Origin: Rickettsia typhi
Lineage (GTDB): Bacteria > Pseudomonadota > Alphaproteobacteria > Rickettsiales > UBA1997
Direction: 5' to 3'
Assembly (NCBI GenBank): GCA_945874115.1
Contig: CAMCFD010000002.1
Location: 1-46,539 of the forward strand
DNA: 46,539 nt
Under the pieces are notes generated by a model. It saw only the letters and a program-made list of their open reading frames with translations, was not told where the DNA came from and did no database searches. The position numbers were made by a program, and so were the translations under genes. Of the stretch, positions 18,131 through 25,384 are shown piece after piece; positions within the stretch are counted from its first letter, which is position 1, and every line of letters starts with the position of its first letter.

Positions 18131-19435
18131 ATGAAAATAGCAGTTATTGGCTTAGGAAAGCTTGGCTCGTGCCACGCCGCAGTTATGTCTTATAAAGGTT
18201 TCGAAGTTATTGGTGCAGATATAAACCAGAAATTTGTTGATGATATTAACGCAGGAATCGCTCCAGTTCAAGAGCCGCGTTTGCAAGAGCTTATTGATGC
18301 TTCAAAATCTCGATTAAAAGCGACTACAGATGTCGCAAAAGCCGTCAGTGAAGCTGATGTAACCTTCGTTATTGTGCCAACCCCAAGTGATGAAAACGGA
18401 ATTTTCTCGATGAAATATGCCAACAAAGCGGCGGAAGCGATTGGCGAGGGCTTGAAAAACAACAAAAAAGATTATCCGGTCGTCGTGATGACAAGCACCG
18501 TGATGCCAGGTGACACCGAGGCTCAATTTGTTGTGGTTTTAGAAAAATTCTCGGGCAAAAAAATTCTGAAAGATTTTGGTGCGTGCTATAGTCCCGAATT
18601 TATTGCTCTTGGAAGCGTCGTGCGCGATATGCTTTGCCCCGATATGATTTTAATTGGTGAATCTGACAAAAAAGCCGGCGATAAAATTCAGGCAATTTAC
18701 GAAAAATCTTGCGAGAAAAAACCATATTTCGCGAGAATGAATTTTGTTAACGCCGAAATCACGAAAATTTCGGTTAACACTTATGTCACGACGAAAATTT
18801 CTTACGCAAACATGTTGATGCAGGTTTGCTCTAAGATCGAAGGCGCTGATATCGATGTTGTTTCAAACGCGATTGGTCAAGACAGCCGCATCGGTGTGAA
18901 ATATTTGAAAGGTGGCTTGGCGTTTGGCGGGCCGTGTTTTCCGCGCGACAATATTGCTTTTGGCAAGCTTGCTAAAAAAGTTGGAGTTGATGCAATTATG
19001 TCAAATGCAACTGACGAAATGAATTCTTCTCACACGAAATTTATTGCCGATTTAATCGAAAGCAATCTAGATGGCAAAAAAAATGTTGCGATTTTGGGTT
19101 TGTCTTATAAGCCAAACACACCTGTGATCGATGTTTCTCCGGGGATTGCGCTTGCTCGCGAATTGCTGAAAAAAGGCCTGAAAGTTTGCGCTTATGATCC
19201 GATGGCGATTGAAAATTCTAAAGCGGTTTTGCCAAATATCGATTATAAAAATAACACCAAAGAATGCTTGAAAGATGCTGATTTGGTGATTATCGCGACT
19301 CCATGGAAAGAATTTATTGACATCGCTCCAAGTGACTTAAAAGATGGTGTTTTAGTGGTTGATTGCTGGCGCGTTCTTGACAAAGAAAAGTGGAGCGGAA
19401 AAAGAAATCTGATCAGAATTGGCGCTGGTTTCTAA
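18131..19435 (+). CDS. UDP-glucose/GDP-mannose dehydrogenase family protein (copy 2)
   Basis: A 434-residue nucleotide-sugar 6-dehydrogenase with GLGKLG at 7-12, VPTPSDENG, STVMPG, ACYSPEFIALG, KISVNTYVTTKISYANM around Lys212, the catalytic Cys269 in GGPCFPRDN, and a C-terminal domain from VAILGLSYKPNTPVIDVSPG. It probably makes a uronate such as UDP-GlcA, UDP-GlcNAcA or UDP-ManNAcA; the exact substrate is unclear. It differs substantially from the copy at 5194. G/C-ending codons and GCG/CGC are visibly more frequent than in the genes just before it, which may mean a different origin. A 152-nt gap with the pse promoter follows. Confidence 0.87.
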   Translation: MKIAVIGLGKLGSCHAAVMSYKGFEVIGADINQKFVDDINAGIAPVQEPRLQELIDASKSRLKATTDVAKAVSEADVTFVIVPTPSDENGIFSMKYANKAAEAIGEGLKNNKKDYPVVVMTSTVMPGDTEAQFVVVLEKFSGKKILKDFGACYSPEFIALGSVVRDMLCPDMILIGESDKKAGDKIQAIYEKSCEKKPYFARMNFVNAEITKISVNTYVTTKISYANMLMQVCSKIEGADIDVVSNAIGQDSRIGVKYLKGGLAFGGPCFPRDNIAFGKLAKKVGVDAIMSNATDEMNSSHTKFIADLIESNLDGKKNVAILGLSYKPNTPVIDVSPGIALARELLKKGLKVCAYDPMAIENSKAVLPNIDYKNNTKECLKDADLVIIATPWKEFIDIAPSDLKDGVLVVDCWRVLDKEKWSGKRNLIRIGAGF

Positions 19436-19516
19436 ATCTACAATGTTTTTTGAGATAGAGAATTGGCAAAAATAATGTGCATTTTCCTAAGTTGGCGTCT
19501 GGCTTTTCCAAAAAAC

Positions 19517-19544
19517 TTGCAAAATTTAATAAATATGCTATAAT
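19517..19544 (+). promoter_or_regulatory. Predicted sigma70-type promoter of the pse operon
   Basis: TTGCAA (19517-19522) and a perfect TATAAT (19539-19544) are separated by 16 nt in the 152-nt gap before pseB. The transcription start would fall near 19551, giving a leader of roughly 37 nt. An inverted repeat begins inside the -10 box. Motif-based prediction. Confidence 0.6.
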
Positions 19545-19564
19545 ATCATACAAATTATGATATT
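19542..19564. repeat. 9-bp perfect inverted repeat overlapping the pse -10 box and start site
   Basis: AATATCATA (19542-19550) and TATGATATT (19556-19564) are exact reverse complements around the 5-nt spacer CAAAT. The palindrome covers the end of the TATAAT box and the expected transcription start, where a dimeric repressor could act. It is A/T-rich, so a chance origin is possible in this background. Confidence 0.55.
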
Positions 19565-19587
19565 TTTATTAAACCTATCGATAAAAA

Positions 19588-20580
19588 ATGATAAACGGAA
19601 AATCTATTCTAGTAACTGGCGGCACCGGTTCTTTTGGTAAAAAGTTCATCTCAACAATATTACAAAATTTTCCTGATATTGAAAGAGTTGTGGTCTTTTC
19701 TCGCGATGAATTTAAGCAGTTTGAAATGTCGAATTTGCCGCAATTTCAGAAACATCAAGACAAATTGCGATATTTTATTGGCGATGTTCGCGATAAAGAA
19801 AGGCTTCTTCGCGCATTTGACGGAATTGATATTGTTATTCACGCTGCCGCTCTAAAACAGGTTCCGGCTTGCGAATATAACCCTTTTGAAGCGGTTAAAA
19901 CTAATATTATTGGTGCACAAAATATAATTGACGCGGCAATTGATCGTGGCGTTAAGAAGGTGGTTGCGCTTTCTACCGACAAGGCTTGCTCGCCAATTAA
20001 TCTTTATGGCGCTACAAAATTATGCTCAGATAAATTATTTATCGCGGGCAATTTTTATGCCGGATCAAAAAACACAAAATTTTGCGTAGTAAGATATGGC
20101 AATGTGGCGGGAAGCCGCGGTTCTGTTATTCCGTTCTTTAAAAAAATAATTGCTGATGGCGCCAAAGAATTGCCAATAACCGATGTTAGAATGACGCGTT
20201 TTTGGCTGAAGCTTGAACAAGCTGTTGAAATGGTGGTTGAGGCCATTGAAACCATGAATGGCGCTGAATTATATGTTAGAAAAATTCCATCAATGAAAAT
20301 AACTGAGCTTGCCAAGGCAATCGCTCCACATTTGCCGATGAAAGAAGTTGGTATAAGGCCGGGTGAAAAAATTCACGAAATGATGATATCAATTGAAGAC
20401 GCTAGAAACACAATTGAGCTTGATAAATATTATATCATAATGCCTGATATGGCTGATTTGAAGGAAAGAATGGTGATTAAAGGAAATCTAGTTGCGCCAG
20501 ATTTTGAATATCATAGCGGCAATAATTCGCAGTGGCTTTCAACTGAACAAATGAAAAATTTGATAAATGAAATTGACTAA
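19588..20580 (+). CDS. pseB: UDP-N-acetylglucosamine 4,6-dehydratase (inverting), pseudaminic acid step 1
   Basis: A 330-residue SDR that dehydrates UDP-GlcNAc and inverts C5 to the L-arabino 4-keto sugar. It has VTGGTGSFGKKF (9-20) for NADP binding, FSRDEFKQFEM, GDVRD and the FlaA1-type catalytic set Asp131-Lys132 in STDKAC with Tyr140/Lys144 in YGATK. VRYGNVAGSRGSVIPFF and TRFWLKLEQAVEMV follow. Length and motifs match PseB rather than the longer membrane-anchored CapD/PglF dehydratases. It is the first gene of the pse operon and its 3' end overlaps pseC by 14 nt. Its substrate pool is supplied through GlmS, also encoded in this window. Confidence 0.93.
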   Translation: MINGKSILVTGGTGSFGKKFISTILQNFPDIERVVVFSRDEFKQFEMSNLPQFQKHQDKLRYFIGDVRDKERLLRAFDGIDIVIHAAALKQVPACEYNPFEAVKTNIIGAQNIIDAAIDRGVKKVVALSTDKACSPINLYGATKLCSDKLFIAGNFYAGSKNTKFCVVRYGNVAGSRGSVIPFFKKIIADGAKELPITDVRMTRFWLKLEQAVEMVVEAIETMNGAELYVRKIPSMKITELAKAIAPHLPMKEVGIRPGEKIHEMMISIEDARNTIELDKYYIIMPDMADLKERMVIKGNLVAPDFEYHSGNNSQWLSTEQMKNLINEID

Positions 20581-21721
20581 AAAATATAATTACGGCAAGC
20601 AAAATATCAATTTTTGCGATATTTTTGCCGTTTTAAAGGTTTTGCGATCAAATTTCTTAACACAAGGCCCAATAGTTGCCGAATTTGAAAAAGCAATTTG
20701 CAATTATACTGGCGCAAAATATTGTGTGGCGGTGTCTAATGCTACTGCAGGTTTGCACATTGCAATGCTTGCGTTAGAAGTTGCTAAAGGTGATGATGTT
20801 TTAACTTCAACCAACACTTTTTTAGCTTCGGCTAATTGCGCTGTTTATGTTGGCGCCAATCCTATATTTGCCGATATCGACGAAAAAACCGCTTGCATTG
20901 ACGCGGACGAAATATCTAAAAAAATCACAAAAAACACTAAAGTTATAATCCCAGTGCATTTTGCGGGCCAAGTTTGCGATATGGCAAAAATTAAAGAAAT
21001 TGCCAACAAAAATAATGCTTTTATTGTTGAAGATGCGGCGCATGCAATTGGCTCTGAATATAAAGGCGACAAGGTTGGGTCTTGCAAATATAGTGACATG
21101 ACGATTTTTTCTTTTCATCCAGTAAAAAACATGACAACTGGCGAGGGTGGTGCTATTACAACAAACAGCGAAGAAATTTACAAAAAATTATTATTGCTAC
21201 GAAGCCACGGAATGACAAGAGATGCCAGCATTTTAACTAAAAATGATGGCCCTTGGTATTACGAAATGCACAATTATGGTTTTAACTACAGATTAACCGA
21301 TATTCAGGCCGCTCTTGGCATTTCTCAACTGAAAAGAATCGACAAATTTGCCGCAAGAAGGCGTGAAATTGTTGAATTTTATCAAAAAGAATTTGCGGGT
21401 GATGAAAGATTTTCTTTTCTACAAGAAAAAAATTATTCAAAAGCTTGCTTTCATTTATTTCCACTTTTGCTTAATTTTGATAGAGTGAAAATGTCGAAGA
21501 AAGAGGTTTTTGTGAAGTTGCAAGAAAAAGGCTTGAACTTGCAAATTCACTATATTCCCGTGCATTTGCAGCCTTTTTACAAACAGCTTGGTTTTAATGA
21601 AGGTGATTTTTTAAAAGCCGAAAATTATTATAAAAAAACAATTTCTTTGCCGCTTTATTATGGTTTAAAAAATTGCGATTTGAAAAAAATTGTAAAAATA
21701 ATTAAAGATAATGTCGCTTAA
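20567..21721 (+). CDS. pseC: UDP-4-amino-4,6-dideoxy-AltNAc transaminase, pseudaminic acid step 2
   Basis: A 384-residue DegT-type PLP aminotransferase placed directly behind pseB. It should aminate the 4-keto product of PseB using glutamate. Landmarks are FLTQGPIVAEFE near the N-terminus, VSNATAGLHIAML at 56-68, TFLASANCAVYVGA, VHFAGQVCDM, VEDAAHAIG with Asp156, Lys187 in SFHPVKNMTTGEGG, RSHGMTRD, GFNYRLTDIQAALG and IHYIPVHLQPFY. These match PseC family members closely. It overlaps pseB by 14 nt and pseH by 11 nt, indicating tight translational coupling. Confidence 0.93.
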   Translation: MKLTKKYNYGKQNINFCDIFAVLKVLRSNFLTQGPIVAEFEKAICNYTGAKYCVAVSNATAGLHIAMLALEVAKGDDVLTSTNTFLASANCAVYVGANPIFADIDEKTACIDADEISKKITKNTKVIIPVHFAGQVCDMAKIKEIANKNNAFIVEDAAHAIGSEYKGDKVGSCKYSDMTIFSFHPVKNMTTGEGGAITTNSEEIYKKLLLLRSHGMTRDASILTKNDGPWYYEMHNYGFNYRLTDIQAALGISQLKRIDKFAARRREIVEFYQKEFAGDERFSFLQEKNYSKACFHLFPLLLNFDRVKMSKKEVFVKLQEKGLNLQIHYIPVHLQPFYKQLGFNEGDFLKAENYYKKTISLPLYYGLKNCDLKKIVKIIKDNVA

Positions 21722-22181
21722 AATTGAATTGGCAAAATCATCAGATATGCTTGATTTATTTGAGCTGGCAAATGATGATGATGTGCGAAAAAATTCTTTT
21801 AATCAAGAAAAAATCGAGATTGAAAACCATAAAAAATGGTTTTTTGAAAAACTAAATGACAAAAATTGCGTTTTTTATATTGCAAGAATTGGTGGTGAAT
21901 TTGCGGGCAGTGTAAGATTTGATCGGGTGCAAAATGATAGCTGTGTAGCCGCGGTTCAGTTAGTGAAAAAATTTAGAGGAAAAGGCTTCGGGAGTTTGAT
22001 AATTAAAGAGGCTACGACGAGAATAGTTGATCAAAAAAAATATGTTTGTCTGGCTTTTATAAAAAAAGAAAATGAAGGATCGTTTAAATCTTTTTTAAAA
22101 GCGGGATATAGATTAATTGATGAAAATCATGAGAAAAGTGGCTTCAAATGTTATCTTTTAGAATATATTATTACTTTATGA
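21711..22181 (+). CDS. pseH: PseH-type GNAT acetyltransferase, pseudaminic acid step 3
   Basis: A 156-residue GNAT protein that should acetylate the 4-amino group made by PseC with acetyl-CoA. It contains NDDDVRKNSFN, NHKKWFFEKL, an AAVQLVKKFRGKGFGSLIIKE motif A for CoA binding, and GSFKSFLKAGYRLI near the end in place of the usual NxxSxxFYxKxGF. Identification rests as much on its place between pseC and pseI as on motifs, since GNAT sequences vary greatly. The start overlaps pseC by 11 nt. Confidence 0.85.
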   Translation: MSLKIELAKSSDMLDLFELANDDDVRKNSFNQEKIEIENHKKWFFEKLNDKNCVFYIARIGGEFAGSVRFDRVQNDSCVAAVQLVKKFRGKGFGSLIIKEATTRIVDQKKYVCLAFIKKENEGSFKSFLKAGYRLIDENHEKSGFKCYLLEYIITL

Positions 22182-22219
22182 TTTATTTAATTATAAGTGT
22201 GAATAAAATTTAAATTACG

Positions 22220-23275
22220 ATGGCAAATATTATTAAAATTGGAAATAAAGAAATTGGTGCGGGCAAGCCGTTTGTGATTGCAGAGATGTCTGGCAATCAT
22301 AATCAATCGCTTGAAAAAGCGCTGAAAATTGTTGAAGAGGCGGCAAAATGTGGTGTGGACGCTCTTAAAATCCAGACCTACACCGCAGACACCATGACGC
22401 TTGATTTAAAAGAGGGCGAGTTTTTTATCGCTGACAAAAACAGCTTGTGGGACGGAAATTCGCTTTATGATTTATACAAGAAAGCTTACACGCCGTGGGA
22501 TTGGCACAAGCCGATTTTTGATAAATGTAAAGAGCTTGGAATTATTGGCTTCAGCACGCCTTTTGATGAAACCGCGGTTGATTTTTTAGAAGAATTAAAT
22601 GTGCCTTGCCACAAAATTGCGTCTTTTGAAAACACCGATTTGCCCTTGCTTAAAAAGGTTGCAAAAACTGGCAAGCCAGTAATTATTTCAACTGGAATGG
22701 CCAATGTTTCAGAAATTTATGACATGGTGCAAACCCTTGCAAATAATGGCTGTAAAGATATTATTTTATTAAAATGCACAAGTGAATATCCGGCCCTGCC
22801 AAGTGATGCAAATTTAGCAACTATTGCGCATTTAAAACAACTTTTTCCTAATTGTCAAATTGGCATGTCTGATCACACTATGGGGATTGGCGTGGCTGTA
22901 GCGTCGGTTGCGTTTGGCGCAACTGTGATTGAAAAACATTTTACAATTTCGCGTGCGGAAGGTGGCGTTGATAGCGCGTTTTCAATGGAGCCACACGAAA
23001 TGAAATCGCTTGTGAATGAATCAGCAATTGCGATGCAGGCGATTGGCAAGGTTTATTATGGAATTAGCGAAAAAGAAAAAGCCTCGCTAAAATTTCGCCG
23101 CACACTTTACATTTGCAAAGACATTAAAAAAGGTGAAGTTATAACCAAAGAAAATATGCGAGCAATTCGCCCAGGGCTTGGCCTGTCGCCAAAATATTAC
23201 GATATTGTTCTTGGCAAAAAAATTAACCAAGATTTAAAAAAAGGAACGGCGTTAAAGTGGGAATATATTGAATAA
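22220..23275 (+). CDS. pseI: Pseudaminic acid synthase (NeuB family)
   Basis: A 351-residue NeuB-family enzyme that condenses the 6-deoxy-AltdiNAc released by PseG with phosphoenolpyruvate to form pseudaminic acid. The TIM-barrel part begins FVIAEMSGNHNQSLEKA and shows DALKIQTY, LWDGNSLYDLYKKAYTPW (typical of PseI rather than NeuB/LegI), GFSTPFDETAVDFLE, KIASFE, STGMA, KCTSEYPA and SDHTMG. The C-terminal antifreeze-like SAF domain spans about 293-351. It is 38 nt after pseH and 2 nt before pseF. The substrate-producing enzyme PseG is encoded on the opposite strand at 31808. Confidence 0.94.
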   Translation: MANIIKIGNKEIGAGKPFVIAEMSGNHNQSLEKALKIVEEAAKCGVDALKIQTYTADTMTLDLKEGEFFIADKNSLWDGNSLYDLYKKAYTPWDWHKPIFDKCKELGIIGFSTPFDETAVDFLEELNVPCHKIASFENTDLPLLKKVAKTGKPVIISTGMANVSEIYDMVQTLANNGCKDIILLKCTSEYPALPSDANLATIAHLKQLFPNCQIGMSDHTMGIGVAVASVAFGATVIEKHFTISRAEGGVDSAFSMEPHEMKSLVNESAIAMQAIGKVYYGISEKEKASLKFRRTLYICKDIKKGEVITKENMRAIRPGLGLSPKYYDIVLGKKINQDLKKGTALKWEYIE

Positions 23276-23277
23276 AT

Positions 23278-23973
23278 ATGAAAAATTCTGTTGCAATTAT
23301 CACAGCCAGAGGCGGAAGCAAAAGAATTCCTCGTAAAAATATTCGGGAATTTTGCGGTGAGCCAATGATAACTTATCCTATAAAAGCCGCTATTAAAAGT
23401 GGCTTATTTTCAGAGGTTATGGTTTCAACTGATGATGAGGAAATTGCTGAGATTGCGCAAAAAAATGGCGCCCAAGTTCCGTTTTTACGTTCTAAAGAAA
23501 ATTCCGATGATTTTTCAACGACATCTGATGTTCTAAAAGAAGTTTTAGCTGAATATAAAAAAATCGGGAAATCATTTGAACACGCATGTTGTCTATATCC
23601 AACTGCGGTTTTTGCAAATGAAGAAAAATTAAAACAGGCTGCAAAATATTTTATAGAATCAAACGCCGATTCTCTGATTCCGGTGGTTCAGTTTAGTTTT
23701 CCAATTCAGCGAGCTCTTAAAATTGAAGATAATCTTTTGAAGTTTTTTTGGCCAGAAAATGTTGCTAAAAGATCGCAAGATTTAGAAAAATCATTTCATG
23801 ATTCGGGGCAATTTTATTTTTTTAAAACAAATATTTTTGAGCTTAAAAAAGATTTGTTTAATTCAAAGACAATTCCTTTTGAGTTAAAGGAAAGCGAAGT
23901 GCAAGATATTGACAATGAAGAAGATTTTAAAATTGCTGAAATAAAATATAAAATTTTAAATAATTTAAAATGA
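23278..23973 (+). CDS. pseF: CMP-pseudaminic acid cytidylyltransferase
   Basis: A 231-residue CMP-nonulosonate synthetase using CTP and Mg2+. The signature IITARGGSKRIPRKNIREFCGEPMI lies at 7-31 (shown by RGGSKRIPRKN at 11-21), followed by VMVSTDDEEIAEIA, FLRS, TTSDVL, CLYPTAVF, SFHDSGQFYFFK and VQDIDNEEDFKIAE. The DSGQFY segment is the PseF form. It completes the CMP-Pse pathway. Its TGA is overlapped by the ATG of the HisH-like gene (ATGA), so the amidotransferase trio is coupled to CMP-Pse synthesis. Confidence 0.92.
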   Translation: MKNSVAIITARGGSKRIPRKNIREFCGEPMITYPIKAAIKSGLFSEVMVSTDDEEIAEIAQKNGAQVPFLRSKENSDDFSTTSDVLKEVLAEYKKIGKSFEHACCLYPTAVFANEEKLKQAAKYFIESNADSLIPVVQFSFPIQRALKIEDNLLKFFWPENVAKRSQDLEKSFHDSGQFYFFKTNIFELKKDLFNSKTIPFELKESEVQDIDNEEDFKIAEIKYKILNNLK

Positions 23974-24578
23974 AAGAAATCGCAGTTTTTAACCTAGGCA
24001 TATCAAATTTAACCTCAGTCGTTAATGTTCTTGATTATCTTGACGCAAAATATTATTTAGTTAATAAAGTTGAGGATTTAAAAGATGTAAAAAAAATGAT
24101 TTTGCCAGGTGTCGGAACATTTTCAGCGGGAATGAGTGCATTAGTAAATAAAAACTTTGCCGATGAGATAAGAAAACAGGTTATTGAAAATAAAATTCCC
24201 ATTTTTGGCATATGTTTAGGAATGCAACTTTTATTCGAATCTAGCGAAGAATCTGTCGGGGTAAAAGGACTTGGTTTAATAGAAGGTTCAATTGAAAAAA
24301 TTCCGTTAAGCAGGCATTATAAAATACCAAGAATTGGGTGGGGCGAAAGTGAAGTGAAAAAAGATTTCCTTTCTTTAAAAAAAGGTGCAAAGGTTGATTT
24401 TTATTATGTTCACAGCTATCACGCAAATCCTAAAGATAAAAATGTTGTTGCAATTACTGCGCAAGATGATACTATCGTTTCCGCTGTTAGTATAGAGAAC
24501 ATTTTTGGTTGCCAATTTCATCCTGAAAAAAGTTATATTGACGGAATTGAAATAATGAAGAATTTTATTGAAATTTGA
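23970..24578 (+). CDS. HisH2-type glutamine amidotransferase subunit for sugar amidination
   Basis: A 202-residue class I glutamine amidotransferase with the complete triad Cys82 (GICLGMQLLFE), His184 and Glu186 (GCQFHPEKS), plus a PGVGTF oxyanion-loop region. It releases ammonia from glutamine. Although HisH-like, it lies with a HisF paralogue and a PseA/WbpG-type amidotransferase in a pse operon. It therefore most likely supplies ammonia for sugar amidination, as HisH2 does with WbpG in Pseudomonas O-antigen synthesis, and is not a histidine biosynthesis gene. No other his genes are in the window. Confidence 0.85.
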   Translation: MKEIAVFNLGISNLTSVVNVLDYLDAKYYLVNKVEDLKDVKKMILPGVGTFSAGMSALVNKNFADEIRKQVIENKIPIFGICLGMQLLFESSEESVGVKGLGLIEGSIEKIPLSRHYKIPRIGWGESEVKKDFLSLKKGAKVDFYYVHSYHANPKDKNVVAITAQDDTIVSAVSIENIFGCQFHPEKSYIDGIEIMKNFIEI

Positions 24579-24579
24579 T

Positions 24580-25383
24580 ATGAGAAAAAGGGTGATACCT
24601 TGTATTTTTCTGAAAAATGGCCTTATTGTCAGAAGTGAAGCTTTTAAAATTCACCAAGTAATAGGAAATCCCATAGCCGAACTCGCCAGATATAACGAAT
24701 GGGCGGTTGATGAAATAATTTACATCGACATTTCTCTTGATCAAAATTATGATTTTAGAAGGGGGGATCATAAATATCGTGATGACAACGCAAAAGATAA
24801 ATTCTCATTAGTAGCCGAAATCTCAAAATCATGTTTTGTTCCACTCGCATTTGGCGGGGGCATTAGAACCATCGAAGATATAAGAAGAATTCTAGAAAGT
24901 GGCGCTGATAAAGTTGTTCTTAACTCAATTTTATTTTTAGATGATTCTTTTTTAGAGAAAGCGGCAAAAATTTTCGGATCTCAGGCTTTAATCGCCTGTG
25001 TAGATTATATCGACGACTATGTTTTTTATAATCACGCAACCATAAATTCACAATATAAAATTCTTGATTGGTGTAAAAAATTAGAAAGTCAGGGTATTGG
25101 CGAAATTGTTTTAAATTGCGTTAAACGAGACGGCATGGCAAATGGTTATGACATAAAAACAATTGCAAATATAGTTAATTCTATTAACATTCCTTTAATA
25201 GCTCTTGGTGGAGCGGGCGATTATTATGATTTTGTTGAGTGTCTAAAAATTGACAATTTATCAGCGGTTGCAGCGGGAAATATCTTCCATTTTAAGGAGT
25301 TAAGTTATTATCACTCAAAGCAAAGCTTAATAAGAAGCGGAATTGATATTAGGCAAGATTTTCGTTCAATGAATAAAAAATAA
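24580..25383 (+). CDS. HisF2-type subunit lacking the first HisF catalytic Asp
   Basis: A 267-residue TIM-barrel protein of the HisF family. The ATG at 24580, one base after the hisH2 stop, is preferred over an overlapping TTG at 24568 because MRKRVIPC then matches HisF N-termini. In true HisF the motif is ACLDVKDG, with Asp11 as general acid; here it is PCIFLKNG, so Phe10 stands at that position. The second aspartate is kept (CVDY). FGGGIRTIEDI, GADKVVLNS and LGGAGDYYDF keep the phosphate-binding and barrel features. Loss of Asp11 fits HisF2 proteins that channel ammonia instead of performing the cyclase step. It is followed within 2 nt by the amidotransferase. Confidence 0.85.
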   Translation: MRKRVIPCIFLKNGLIVRSEAFKIHQVIGNPIAELARYNEWAVDEIIYIDISLDQNYDFRRGDHKYRDDNAKDKFSLVAEISKSCFVPLAFGGGIRTIEDIRRILESGADKVVLNSILFLDDSFLEKAAKIFGSQALIACVDYIDDYVFYNHATINSQYKILDWCKKLESQGIGEIVLNCVKRDGMANGYDIKTIANIVNSINIPLIALGGAGDYYDFVECLKIDNLSAVAAGNIFHFKELSYYHSKQSLIRSGIDIRQDFRSMNKK

Positions 25384-25384
25384 A

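Noticed and set aside
23970..25383. HisH/HisF pair as histidine biosynthesis genes
   Set aside because: The HisF-like protein lacks the first catalytic Asp, no other his gene is nearby, and the pair is coupled to a sugar amidotransferase.
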